DNA of 64,000 bases from Pseudomonadota bacterium (GTDB taxonomy: Bacteria > Pseudomonadota > Alphaproteobacteria > Sphingomonadales > Sphingomonadaceae), in assembly GCA_023400405.1 (NCBI GenBank), contig JAEXFD010000002.1:62001-126000 (forward strand). Reading direction: 5' to 3'. Of the stretch, positions 17,028 to 25,551 are shown in pieces. The notes under the pieces were generated by a model. That model searched no databases and had not been told where the DNA came from. It saw only the letters and a list, made by a program, of their open reading frames with translations. Numbering within the stretch: position 1 is the first letter of the stretch; each line of letters begins with the position of its first letter. The translations under genes and the position numbers were made by a program.

Positions 17028-17246
17028 TTATTTGAAGCGATAGGTGATACGGCCCTTGGTCAGGTCGTAGGGCGTGAGCTCGACGAGCACTTCGTCGCCG
17101 ACCAGCACGCGGATGCGGTTCTTGCGCATCTTGCCGGCGGTGTGGCCGAGGATCTCGTGATCATTCTCGAGCCGGACGCGGAACATGGCGTTGGGCAGAA
17201 GCTCAACGACCTGGCCCCGCATTTCAAGCAGTTCTTCTTTGGCCAA
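17028..17246 (-). CDS. infA: translation initiation factor IF-1
   Basis: A 72-residue S1-fold factor with the family sequence AKEELLEMRGQVVELLPNAMF at the N-terminus and DLTKGRITYRFK at the end. The only in-frame start is TTG at 17246, seven bases after GAGG on the minus strand; the nearest upstream ATG runs straight into TAA. IF-1 blocks the ribosomal A site during initiation, so a weak start could modulate its level. It leads maf, the RNase-like gene and yacG. Confidence 0.96.
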   Translation of the reverse strand: MAKEELLEMRGQVVELLPNAMFRVRLENDHEILGHTAGKMRKNRIRVLVGDEVLVELTPYDLTKGRITYRFK

Positions 17247-17388
17247 AAATTACCTCATGAACTCAAGCGCGCGCGAAAAAGTGGCGGTGCCTTACAGCGG
17301 CGCGCGCGAAAAGGGAAGGAAAAGGGAACCGGCAGCCCGCGCCGCGGATTCCTTTGCCCGAAGATAGTCCATCGAGAGGAGCTTTGCC

Positions 17389-17559
17389 ATGGCCGAACGC
17401 GAATTGATCGAGCCGCACAAGGGCGACAAGCGCTATGTCCGCCGCGACGAGGAGGGCCGCTTTGCCGAGAGCGACGATGTTTCCGCCTCGCTGAGCCGCG
17501 ACGTGCGCCAGCATGCGAAGACGCCCAAGCCCCGTAACCAGGGCGATCACGGCGACTGA
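17389..17559 (+). CDS. small charged conserved-type hypothetical protein
   Basis: A 56-residue product, too short for most ORF filters, with a good GAGAGGA ribosome-binding site 8 bp before ATG. The sequence (MAERELIEPHKGDKRYVRRD at the N-terminus, NQGDHGD at the C-terminus) is very hydrophilic with no Cys, signal or membrane segment. It is divergent from infA and followed by a strong terminator. Function unknown; a small cytosolic protein. Confidence 0.7.
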   Translation: MAERELIEPHKGDKRYVRRDEEGRFAESDDVSASLSRDVRQHAKTPKPRNQGDHGD

Positions 17560-17612
17560 GACGCAGCGCTCCGGCGCCGCCGCGCATCCGCTCGCTGCCG
17601 GGGAAATGAAAA

Positions 17613-17638
17613 AGCCGCCCGGATCGCTCCGGGCGGCT
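17613..17638. terminator. hairpin between convergent small gene and hppA
   Basis: Stem GCCGCCCGGA/TCCGGGCGGC with a TCGC loop, preceded by AAAAA on the plus strand (TTTTT after the stem on the minus strand). It best serves hppA, which is transcribed toward it, and probably also stops the small plus-strand gene. Confidence 0.85.
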
Positions 17639-17661
17639 CGTTTCAGGCGCAGTGCGCGAGA

Positions 17662-19857
17662 TCAGCCGCCATGGCCCGCCGCCAGCGCGGCGAGCAGCAG
17701 CAGCGCGACGATGTTGGTGATCTTGATCATCGGGTTCACCGCCGGGCCGGCCGTGTCCTTATAGGGATCGCCGACCGTGTCGCCGGTCACCGCCGCCTTG
17801 TGCGCGTCGGAGCCCTTGCCGCCATAATTGCCGTCTTCGATGTACTTCTTGGCATTGTCCCAGGCGCCGCCGCCCGAGGTCATCGAAATGGCGACGAACA
17901 GCCCCGAGACGATCACGCCGAGCAGCATCGCGCCGACCGCGGCGAAGCCCGCCGCGGAGCCTTCCTTGGCGACGGCCGAGATGATGAAGTAGATTGCGAT
18001 CGGGCTGAGGACCGGCAGCAGGCTGGGCACGATCATCTCCTTGATCGCCGCCTTGGTGACGATGTCGACGGTGCGGGCATAGTCCGGGCGGCTGGTCCCT
18101 TCCATGATGCCGGGATTGTCGCGGAACTGGGTCCGCACGTCCTCGACCACCGATCCCGCCGCGCGGCCCACCGCGGTCATGCCGAACGCGCCGAACAGAT
18201 AGGGGAGCAGCGCGCCGAGCAGCAGCCCGACGATGACATAGGGATTGGACAGCGAGAAATCGACCGGGCCGGTGAGCCCGAGGGCATCGCGATAATGGTC
18301 GAGATCGGTCGTGTAGGCGCCGAACAGCACGAGCGCGGCGAGCGCGGCCGAGCCGATCGCATAGCCCTTGGTCACCGCCTTGGTGGTGTTGCCCACCGCA
18401 TCGAGCGCGTCGGTGCGGTGGCGGACCTCGTCCTCCAGGCCGGCCATCTCGGCGATGCCGCCGGCATTGTCGGTGACCGGGCCATAGGCGTCGAGCGCGA
18501 CGACCATGCCGGCGAGCGCGAGCAGCGAGGTCGCGGCGAAGGCGACGCCGATGATCCCCGCGATCTGGTAGGTGGCGATCACCGCGACGACGATCACCAG
18601 CGTCGGCAGCGCCGTCGCCTCGAGGCTGATCGCCAGGCCCTGGATGACGTTGGTGCCGTGGCCGGTGACCGAGGCCTTGGCGATCGACTTGACCGGGCGA
18701 TAATTGGTGCCGGTGTAATATTCGGTGATCCAGACGAGCAGGCCGGTCACCGCCAGGCCGATCATCATGCAGATGAACAGGCTCCAGCCGGTGAATTGCG
18801 GCGCGGCGGCGAGCCCGGCGACCGCTTCGGCGGTGAGATCGCCATGCGTGTCGAGCAACGCCGCGCTATCGCCGGTCGCGCCGACGACGGCGCTCAGGTC
18901 GCCCAGCACATATTGGGTGACGAAATAGATGGCGGGGACCGACAGCAGCGCCGTGGTCCAGAAGCCCTTGTACAGCGCGCCCATGATCGACTGGCCCTTG
19001 CCGAGCCGGACCATATAGGTGCCGATGATCGACGTGACGATGCACACGCCGCCGACGATCAGCGGCAGCGACATCAGCTTGAGCAGCGTGTCGCCCGAAA
19101 GGTTCGGCAGCAGCAGCGCGATCGAGACCATGGTGAGGCCGAGCGTGACGACATAGGTCTCGAACAGATCGGCGGCCATGCCCGCGCAATCGCCGACATT
19201 GTCGCCGACATTGTCCGCGATCACCGCCGGGTTGCGGGGATCGTCCTCGGGAATGCCGGCCTCGACCTTGCCGACCAGATCGGCGCCGACATCGGCGGCC
19301 TTGGTGAAGATGCCGCCGCCCAGGCGTGCGAAGATCGAGATCAGCGAGGCGCCGAAGGCGAGCGCGGTGAGCGTTTCGACCACCTTGCGGCTGTTCGGCG
19401 CTTCGCCGGCGACGCCGACCAGATACCAGAACAGCACGGCGATCGCGAGCAGGCCGAGCCCGGCGACGAGCATCCCGGTGATCGCGCCGGAGCGGAAGGC
19501 GAGAGTGAGGCCGCCCTGCAGGCTGGTGCGTGCGGCCTCGGCGGTGCGGACATTGGCGCGTACCGAGATGTTCATGCCGACAAAGCCGGCGACGCCGGAC
19601 AGGATCGCGCCGACCAGGAAGCCGACGGTCGACAGCGTGCCGAGCGTGAAGAAGAGGACGACCGCGACGATCACGCCGACAATGGCGATGGTGCGGTATT
19701 GGCGGCCCAGATAAGCCTTGGCGCCTTCCTGGATGGCGGCGGCGATGCTTTGCATTTTCTCATTGCCGGCCGGCGCCTTCAGCACCTGCTGGCTGGTCAA
19801 CAGCCCATAGAGCACGGCCAGGATGCCGCACGCTATCGCGATGTACACGATCGTCAT
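17662..19857 (-). CDS. hppA: H+-translocating membrane pyrophosphatase, K+-independent type
   Basis: A 731-residue integral membrane enzyme with about 16 helices that couples PPi hydrolysis to proton export. The substrate-binding loop DVGADLVGKVEAGIPEDDPR and the NVGDNVGDCAGMAADLFETY block are intact. The ion-selectivity site reads GNTTKAVTKGYAIGSAAL, with Lys (K493) where K+-dependent enzymes have Ala; this substitution is the established marker of K+-independent H+-PPases. Length is typical. The start ATG follows AAGGA. Monocistronic by appearance. Confidence 0.96.
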   Translation of the reverse strand: MTIVYIAIACGILAVLYGLLTSQQVLKAPAGNEKMQSIAAAIQEGAKAYLGRQYRTIAIVGVIVAVVLFFTLGTLSTVGFLVGAILSGVAGFVGMNISVRANVRTAEAARTSLQGGLTLAFRSGAITGMLVAGLGLLAIAVLFWYLVGVAGEAPNSRKVVETLTALAFGASLISIFARLGGGIFTKAADVGADLVGKVEAGIPEDDPRNPAVIADNVGDNVGDCAGMAADLFETYVVTLGLTMVSIALLLPNLSGDTLLKLMSLPLIVGGVCIVTSIIGTYMVRLGKGQSIMGALYKGFWTTALLSVPAIYFVTQYVLGDLSAVVGATGDSAALLDTHGDLTAEAVAGLAAAPQFTGWSLFICMMIGLAVTGLLVWITEYYTGTNYRPVKSIAKASVTGHGTNVIQGLAISLEATALPTLVIVVAVIATYQIAGIIGVAFAATSLLALAGMVVALDAYGPVTDNAGGIAEMAGLEDEVRHRTDALDAVGNTTKAVTKGYAIGSAALAALVLFGAYTTDLDHYRDALGLTGPVDFSLSNPYVIVGLLLGALLPYLFGAFGMTAVGRAAGSVVEDVRTQFRDNPGIMEGTSRPDYARTVDIVTKAAIKEMIVPSLLPVLSPIAIYFIISAVAKEGSAAGFAAVGAMLLGVIVSGLFVAISMTSGGGAWDNAKKYIEDGNYGGKGSDAHKAAVTGDTVGDPYKDTAGPAVNPMIKITNIVALLLLAALAAGHGG

Positions 19858-19964
19858 CGATTGCAGTCCTTCCCCTGTGAACGCTTCGGTTCATGCCCGC
19901 GCCGCTCTTCGGCGGTCGTCGGACGGGCGGAGCGTATAGGAAAGGCGCGCGAGCGCAAGCGGGG

Positions 19965-20810
19965 CTAACGGTGCTCGTAGCCGAGGGCGAAAGCGGGGAC
20001 GACGCCGTCGAGCAGCAGCGGTGCCGGGCCCGGATCGAGCAGCGTGCCGATGCAGGTCGCGGGGATCGCCGGGGTGAGGCCCGGCGGGGCGGCGAAGAGC
20101 AGTTCGTAATCGTCGCCCCAGGTCATCGCGCGCTGCGGCTCGGCACCCGCGGCGATGGGGACCGCGCCGCGCACGATATCGGCAGTGCACCCGCTCGCCT
20201 CGGCCATGCGGCGCGCGTCGAGCAACAGCCCGTCGGACACGTCCATCATCGCATGGACATGCGGCGCGAGCGCGCGGCCCTCGGCGAGGCGGGGGCGGGG
20301 CCGGAGATAGGCGGCGCCATCGCCCGCCTCGTAACCCAGCATTGCGGCGCCGATCGTACCGGTGATCCACACCGCATCGCCTGGGCGTCCGCCGCTGCGC
20401 GTGGGGAGCGGGCGCGTCGTCGCCCGGCCGATCGCAGTGCAGCCGAAGCTCGCCGGGCCGTTGGGGCGGATCGTATCGCCGCCGAGGAGCGGAACGCCAT
20501 AGTCCGACAGGATCGCGCGCAGCCCCTCGACGAAGCGATCGGCGCCCTCGACCAGGCTGGCGCCGACCAGCACGCCGATCGGCTCGGCACCTTTGGACGC
20601 GAGGTCCGACAGGTTCACCGCGATCAGCTTCCACGCGATGTCTGCCGGATCGGTGCCCGGGCGGTAATGGACGCCCTCGGCGATCATGTCATGCGTGAGG
20701 ATCAGCGTTTCGCCGCCCATCTCCAGCGCGGCCGTGTCGTCGCTGAGCCCGTCCGCGCCGGGATGGAGCGGCAGGGTACGCAGGGCGGCGATGAATTCGG
20801 CTTCGGTCAT
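19965..20810 (-). CDS. thiL: thiamine-monophosphate kinase
   Basis: A 281-residue PurM-type kinase that phosphorylates ThMP to the cofactor ThDP. The N-terminus holds DDTAALEMGGETLILTHDM and EGVHYRPGTDPADIAWKL, followed by NLSDLASKGAEPIG; DVSDGLLLDARRM and WGDDYELLFA occur later. These are the nucleotide and metal sites of ThiL. It is downstream of nusB on the same strand, a common alphaproteobacterial order, but a palindromic repeat block of about 200 bp separates them. Confidence 0.94.
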   Translation of the reverse strand: MTEAEFIAALRTLPLHPGADGLSDDTAALEMGGETLILTHDMIAEGVHYRPGTDPADIAWKLIAVNLSDLASKGAEPIGVLVGASLVEGADRFVEGLRAILSDYGVPLLGGDTIRPNGPASFGCTAIGRATTRPLPTRSGGRPGDAVWITGTIGAAMLGYEAGDGAAYLRPRPRLAEGRALAPHVHAMMDVSDGLLLDARRMAEASGCTADIVRGAVPIAAGAEPQRAMTWGDDYELLFAAPPGLTPAIPATCIGTLLDPGPAPLLLDGVVPAFALGYEHR

Positions 20811-20823
20811 GGTGCGCTCTAAT

Positions 20824-21014
20824 TCCTCCCCTGGGAGCTGCGCTCCCGGGGGAGGGAGACCATTGCCGCAGGCAATGGTGGAGGGGGTCTACGCCGGGGA
20901 GAGTGCGATGCCGTTTCCGGCACCGCCGGACGCGAGCCGAGCGGCTCGCGCCCCCTCCACCATTTTGCCGAAGGGGCAAAATGGTCCCCCTCCCCCTGCT
21001 CCGCATGGGGAGGA
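20824..21014. repeat. inverted pair of repeat family C between nusB and thiL
   Basis: Unit 1 (20824-20888) contains GGAGCTGCGCTCC and the stem ACCATTGCC/GGCAATGGT (20859-20879), then GGAGGGGGT. Unit 2 (20950-21014) is inverted, with CCCCCTCC then the stem ACCATTTTGCC/GGCAAAATGGT (20959-20985). Between them is a perfect CGCGAGCCG/CGGCTCGCG palindrome (20931-20950). No ORF of interest. The stems differ in length but remain paired. Confidence 0.8.
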
Positions 21015-21024
21015 TCGCTGAGGT

Positions 21025-21486
21025 TCAACCCCGCACTTCCTTCGCCACGGCATCGAGGATGCCGTTGACGAAGCCCTTTTCGCGGCGATCGTAAAAGGCG
21101 TCGGTGACGTCGAGATACTCGCTGATCGCAGCGCCGACCGGCACGTCCTTGCGGGCGAGCAGCTCATAGGTGCCGGCGCGCAGGATCTGGCGCATCGGCT
21201 TGTCGAGCCGATCGAGGCTCCAATCGGCGGCGAGCTTGGCGGCGATCAGCCGATCGATCTCCTCGCGGCGCGCATCGACCCCCTTCACCAGATCGTCGAA
21301 AAAGGCGACATCCGCCTCGGCATATTCGACGTCCTCGATCGTCGCACCGAGGCGATGCGCATGGAATTCGTGGAGCAGCGACGGGATCGGCGTCGCTTCC
21401 ATCTCATGCTGGTAGAGCGCCTGGACGGCGGCGAGGCGGGCGGCAGCGCGCGCCTTGGAACGGGATTTGGCAGTGGGACTTGGCAT
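21025..21486 (-). CDS. nusB: transcription antitermination factor NusB
   Basis: A 153-residue helical RNA-binding factor used in rRNA antitermination. Typical features: an Arg/Ala-rich start (SRSKARAAARLAAVQALYQHE), WSLDRLDKPMRQILRAGTYELL, VPVGAAISEYLDVTDAFYD and KGFVNGILDAV. The ATG at 21486 gives the normal length; the upstream extension to 21576 lacks similarity. Probably followed by thiL. Confidence 0.94.
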   Translation of the reverse strand: MPSPTAKSRSKARAAARLAAVQALYQHEMEATPIPSLLHEFHAHRLGATIEDVEYAEADVAFFDDLVKGVDARREEIDRLIAAKLAADWSLDRLDKPMRQILRAGTYELLARKDVPVGAAISEYLDVTDAFYDRREKGFVNGILDAVAKEVRG

Positions 21487-21596
21487 GGCGCGCAGATAGG
21501 CGCGCGCGGCGGCAAAGGCAAAACCCGTTCGAGCGCAAGCCGCGGGAAGCGGCGCGGCGGGGCAGGACCTTACCAAGGCGGCGAAGGAGAAAGTCC

Positions 21597-22346
21597 ATGT
21601 CCATGCTCGCCGGAAAGACCGCCATCGTCACCGGAGCCTCGTCCGGAATCGGCCGCGCGACCGCGCTGCTGTTCGCGTCGGAGGGGGCCGCATTGGTCCT
21701 CAACGGGCGCGACGCGGCGGCGCTGGCGGCGGTGGAGGCCGCAATTGGCGAGGGCGGCGGCCGCGCTTGTTCGATCGCCGGGGATGTCGGGGACGAGGCG
21801 ACCCATGAAGCGCTCGTGCGGGCCGCCAGGACCCGCTTCGGCGGCCTGCATGTCGCGATCAACAATGCCGGCGTGGTCGGTGCCTATGGGCGGCTGGAGG
21901 ACGTCTCGCTAGCCGATTGGGAGGCCCAGCTGCGGACCAACTTGACCGGCGCCTTCCTGGGCGCGCGGGCTCAGATCCCGGCGATCCGTGAAGCCGGCGG
22001 CGGCGCGATCCTGTTCGTGTCGAGCTTCGTCGGCACCAGCGTCGGCCTGCCCGGCATGGCCGCGTACGGCGCTAGCAAGGCGGCGTTGATGGGGCTGGTA
22101 AAGGGGATCACCGCCGATCACGCGCAGGAGGGCATCCGCGCCAATGCCCTGCTCCCGGGCGGCACCGACACGCCGGGCGGCGGCTCGGCGGAGCAGAAGC
22201 AATGGGCGGCGGGGCTGCACGCGATGAAGCGGATCGCCGAGCCTGGGGAAATCGCCCGGGCCGCGCTGTTCCTCGCTTCGGATATGAGCAGCTTCGTCGC
22301 CGGATCGGCGCTGTTCGCCGATGGCGGCAATGCCGCAGTGAAGTGA
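21597..22346 (+). CDS. SDR-family oxidoreductase
   Basis: A 249-residue classical short-chain dehydrogenase. The cofactor motif TGASSGIGRA is at residues 12-21, NNAG follows, and the catalytic Ser ... Tyr-x3-Lys set is present (FVSSFVG, YGASK). The C-terminus has the usual FVAGSALFADGG. The start ATG follows AAGGAG. The frame can be read further upstream, but the sequence there overlaps nusB antisense. NAD(P)-dependent; substrate unknown. Its stop directly abuts the hisD stop. Confidence 0.92.
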   Translation: MSMLAGKTAIVTGASSGIGRATALLFASEGAALVLNGRDAAALAAVEAAIGEGGGRACSIAGDVGDEATHEALVRAARTRFGGLHVAINNAGVVGAYGRLEDVSLADWEAQLRTNLTGAFLGARAQIPAIREAGGGAILFVSSFVGTSVGLPGMAAYGASKAALMGLVKGITADHAQEGIRANALLPGGTDTPGGGSAEQKQWAAGLHAMKRIAEPGEIARAALFLASDMSSFVAGSALFADGGNAAVK

Positions 22347-23636
22347 TCAGTCGCGCAGTCGGATCGCGACCGATTCGGCATGCGCGGGCAGGCCCTCGGC
22401 CTTGGCCAGCGCAACCGCGGCGGGGCCGATCGCGGCGAGGCCGGTGGCGTCGAGCGAGAGGAAGCTGGTGCGCTTCATGAAGTCGAGCACCGACAGGCCC
22501 GAGGCGAAGCGCGCGCGGCGCCCGGTCGGCAGGACGTGGTTCGGCCCGGCGACATAATCGCCGACCGCTTCGGGCGTGTAGCGGCCGATGAACACCGATC
22601 CGGCGTGGCGGACCTGCTCGAACAGCGCCTCGGCATCGTCGCAGGCGAGTTCGAGATGCTCAGGCGCGAGGCGATCGACCAGGGGCAGGGCGGCCGCCAG
22701 ATCGGGCACGACGACGATCGCGCCGTTGGCGTCCCAGCTCGCCCGCGCGGTCGCTTCGGTGGCTAGCGTGGCGAGCTGGCGCTCGACGGCTTCGGCGACG
22801 CGGTCCGCGAAGCCGGCATCGTCGGTGAACAGGATCGACTGGCTGGTGGGATCGTGCTCGGCCTGGCTGAGCAGGTCGGCGGCGGTCCAGTCGGGATCGT
22901 TACGGCCATCGGCGACGACGACGATCTCGCTCGGCCCCGCCACCATGTCGATGCCGACCACGCCGTAGAGCTGACGCTTGGCCTCCGCCACCCAGGCATT
23001 GCCGGGGCCGGTGATCACGTCGACCGGGGCGATGCGATCCGTGCCATAAGCAAGCGCGGCGATCGCCTGCGCACCGCCGACGCGCCAGATCTCGTCGACG
23101 CCGGCAAGATGCGCGGCGGCGAGGACGAGCGGGTTGATCTCGCCGTTCGGCGTGGGCGTCACCATCACCAGCCGCTCGACGCCCGCCGCCCTGGCGGGCA
23201 GCGCGTTCATCAGCACCGAGCTGGGATAGGCGGCGCGGCCGCCGGGAACATAGACGCCCGCCGCCTCGACCGCGCGCCAGCGGGCGCCGAGGCGGACGCC
23301 GGCGGCGTCGGTCTCGTCGCGGTCCTCGGGACGCTGCTTGGCGTGATAGGCGGCGATCCGCTCGGCGGCGAGTTCGAGCGCGCCGCGAAGGTCCGGCGCA
23401 AGGCCCTGCCAGGCGAGGAGGCAATCGGCCCGATCGATGCGCCAGCCTTGCGCGTCGAGGTCGAACCGGTCGAAGCGCTGGGTGAGGTCGCGCAGCGCCG
23501 CGTCGCCCTCGCTGCGCACGCGCGCGATAATCGCGGCGACGTCGCGCGCGACATCCGCATCGGCCTCTCGGCGGGCGTTGACCAGATCGGTGAAGGCGGC
23601 CGCGAAGCCGGGGGCGGAGGCGTCGAGGCGGATCAT
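22347..23636 (-). CDS. hisD: histidinol dehydrogenase
   Basis: A 429-residue zinc enzyme that oxidises histidinol to histidine in two steps. Characteristic segments: YVPGGRAAYPSSVLMNALPA, VITGPGNAWVAEAKRQLYG, GPSEIVVVADG, SQAEHDPTSQSILFTDD and GPNHVLPTGRRARFASGLS. It is downstream of hisG on the same strand; a 96-bp palindromic element fills the gap. Length and order are normal. Confidence 0.97.
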   Translation of the reverse strand: MIRLDASAPGFAAAFTDLVNARREADADVARDVAAIIARVRSEGDAALRDLTQRFDRFDLDAQGWRIDRADCLLAWQGLAPDLRGALELAAERIAAYHAKQRPEDRDETDAAGVRLGARWRAVEAAGVYVPGGRAAYPSSVLMNALPARAAGVERLVMVTPTPNGEINPLVLAAAHLAGVDEIWRVGGAQAIAALAYGTDRIAPVDVITGPGNAWVAEAKRQLYGVVGIDMVAGPSEIVVVADGRNDPDWTAADLLSQAEHDPTSQSILFTDDAGFADRVAEAVERQLATLATEATARASWDANGAIVVVPDLAAALPLVDRLAPEHLELACDDAEALFEQVRHAGSVFIGRYTPEAVGDYVAGPNHVLPTGRRARFASGLSVLDFMKRTSFLSLDATGLAAIGPAAVALAKAEGLPAHAESVAIRLRD

Positions 23637-23643
23637 CGGCGTT

Positions 23644-23739
23644 CACCCTCACCCTTCCCACGCCGCTTCGCAGCGCGGGCCCCTTCCCTCTCCCAATGGG
23701 AGAGGGAGGGAGCGGCGAAGCCGCGGAAGGGTGAGGGTG
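23644..23739. repeat. complete palindromic element of repeat family A between hisG and hisD
   Basis: A near-symmetrical element. It has outer arms CACCCTCACCCTTCC (23644-23658) and GGAAGGGTGAGGGTG (23725-23739), inner GC hairpins on both sides (right one GCGGC/GCCGC at 23712-23724) and a central CCCTCTCCC-AAT-GGGAGAGGG stem (23686-23706). It shares the core and termini with the two half-size copies at 2581-2707. It could fold as a three-hairpin RNA in the his transcript. Confidence 0.85.
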
Positions 23740-23748
23740 TCCTCACCT

Positions 23749-24402
23749 TCACGCCGCCACCGCCTTGCGGAACGCATCGACCAGCGGCACGACTTCCCCG
23801 GCGCGCGTCTTGAACGCCGCGCGGTTAACCACCAGCCGCGACGTGACCTCCGCGATCACCTCGACTTCGGCGAGCCCATTTTCCTTCAGCGTGCGCCCCG
23901 AGGAAACCAGATCGACGATGCGCGGGGCGAGGCCGAGCACGGGGGCCAGCTCCATCGCGCCATTCAATTTGATGCACTCCGCCTGCACCCCGCGCGCCTC
24001 GAAATGGGCGCGCGTGATGTGCGGATATTTGGTCGCGACGCGGACATGGCTCCAGCCGCGCGGGTCGTCCTTCTCGGCCATGTCGGCCGGCTCGGCGACC
24101 GAGATGCGGCAATGGCCGATGCCGAGATCGACCGGCGCATAGAGTTCCGAATAGGCGAATTCGGCGAGCACGTCCGATCCGACGATGCCGAGCTGGGCGG
24201 CGCCATGCGCGACGAAGGTCGCGACGTCGAAGGCGCGGACGCGGATCAGGTCGATCGCCGGCGTGTTGGTGCGGAAGCGCAGTGCGCGCGAGCCCTCGTC
24301 GGCGAAATCGGGCTCGGGCACGATGCCGACGCGCGCGAGCAGCGGCAGCGCCTCGTCGAGGATGCGGCCCTTCGGGACGGCGAGGATCAGCGGTTCGGAC
24401 AT
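23749..24402 (-). CDS. hisG: ATP phosphoribosyltransferase, short (HisG-S) form
   Basis: A 217-residue catalytic subunit for the first step of histidine synthesis. It starts MSEPLILAVPKGRILDEALP and contains GIVGSDVLAEF, ATKYPHITRAHF and the PRPP loop DLVSSGRTLKENGL. It lacks the C-terminal regulatory domain of long HisG, so it should need a HisZ partner, which is not in this window. An in-frame extension runs far upstream in the antisense of other genes and is rejected. Confidence 0.96.
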   Translation of the reverse strand: MSEPLILAVPKGRILDEALPLLARVGIVPEPDFADEGSRALRFRTNTPAIDLIRVRAFDVATFVAHGAAQLGIVGSDVLAEFAYSELYAPVDLGIGHCRISVAEPADMAEKDDPRGWSHVRVATKYPHITRAHFEARGVQAECIKLNGAMELAPVLGLAPRIVDLVSSGRTLKENGLAEVEVIAEVTSRLVVNRAAFKTRAGEVVPLVDAFRKAVAA

Positions 24403-24465
24403 GGACGGGCGGGGCTTTACTTGCCCCACCCCCCGGGCGCAACAGACGCGCGCGGAGGTGAGGCC

Positions 24466-25551
24466 ATGGCGAGCGAAGAGAATAACCGCGGGGCGTTCCG
24501 GATCCAGGAATTCTATTGCCGCAAGATGGATGCGCCGATCTACGCCGATATCGGCGCGGCGCTGGCGGAGGGGCTGACGCGCGAGAGCGAAACCGGGCGG
24601 CGCGTGCTCGATTGGCCGGGCGAGCCGACTCGCGACGCGCTGCCGCTGCGGCTGCTCGGCGGGCTGCATGCGCTGGTGCTGGCGGGCAAGGATGAAGAGC
24701 TGGCACGGGTGTTCGCAGGCGAGGTCTCGGCCGAGGCGCTGAACCGGGTGCTCGTCCGCAACGACGCCGCGCTGCGTCCCTGGCTCGACGGGCCGCCCCA
24801 GACCAACGAGCCCGGCCGCTCCGGCGCGCTGATCGTCGGGCTGGGCGAAGTCGCGCGGCGCCTGGGGCCGAAGCTGGAAGTGCTCGAGATCGGATCGAGC
24901 GGCGGGCTCAACCTGCTGATCGATCGCTATCGCTTCGATCTGGGCGGCGCCATGTTCGGCCCGGAGAATGCGCCCGTGACGATCCGGCCCGAATGGCGGG
25001 GCGAGGCGCCGGCATTTCCGCCGATGGAGATCGTTTCCACCCGCGGCTGCGACGTGGCGCCGCTCGACGTCACCGATCCGGCGGTCGAGGCGCGGCTTTC
25101 CGCCTTTGTCTGGCCCGAAACGCCGGAGCGGCTCGATCGGCTGCGGGGCGCGATCGGGATGGTGCGCGAGACGGGGGTACGGCTCGAACGCGCGGACGCC
25201 GCCGACTGGATCGAGGCGCGGCTCGCCGAGCCCCAGGCCGAGGGGGTGGCGCGGGTGCTGATGCATTCGGTCGTCTGGCAATATCTCCCCGACGAGAGTG
25301 CCGAGCGGATCCGCGCGGCGATGGAGGCCGCCGGCGCGCGCGTCGATGCCGGGCGACCGCTCGCATGGGTGGCGATGGAGCCGGATCGCGAACTGGGCGA
25401 GCAAGTGGTGAGCGTGCGGACCTGGCCGGACGGCGGGGAGCGCGAAGTGGTGGCGACGGCGCACGCCCATGCCGCCTGGGTGCGGCCCGGTGCCGGGCGG
25501 ACGACGCTGCCGGGGATCGAACTGGCCGCCGGGGCGAAGGTCCGCCTCTAG
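24466..25551 (+). CDS. DUF2332 family protein
   Basis: A 361-residue protein of the DUF2332 type: an N-terminal helical region (FRIQEFYCRKMDAPIYADIG ... LRLLGGLHALVL), VLEIGSSGGLNLLIDRYRF in the middle (methyltransferase-like Gly-rich loop), and VLMHSVVWQYLPDE near the end. The ATG after GCGGAGGTGAGGCC is the natural start; upstream in-frame sequence lies antisense to hisG. Divergent from hisG by 63 bp. Biochemical function is not established; a SAM-type fold is a guess from the GSSGG motif. Confidence 0.85.
   Translation: MASEENNRGAFRIQEFYCRKMDAPIYADIGAALAEGLTRESETGRRVLDWPGEPTRDALPLRLLGGLHALVLAGKDEELARVFAGEVSAEALNRVLVRNDAALRPWLDGPPQTNEPGRSGALIVGLGEVARRLGPKLEVLEIGSSGGLNLLIDRYRFDLGGAMFGPENAPVTIRPEWRGEAPAFPPMEIVSTRGCDVAPLDVTDPAVEARLSAFVWPETPERLDRLRGAIGMVRETGVRLERADAADWIEARLAEPQAEGVARVLMHSVVWQYLPDESAERIRAAMEAAGARVDAGRPLAWVAMEPDRELGEQVVSVRTWPDGGEREVVATAHAHAAWVRPGAGRTTLPGIELAAGAKVRL

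Noticed and set aside
17671..19968. 765-codon open frame antisense to hppA
   Set aside because: Mirror frame of a strongly conserved gene; composition dominated by Asp/Arg/Gly/His.
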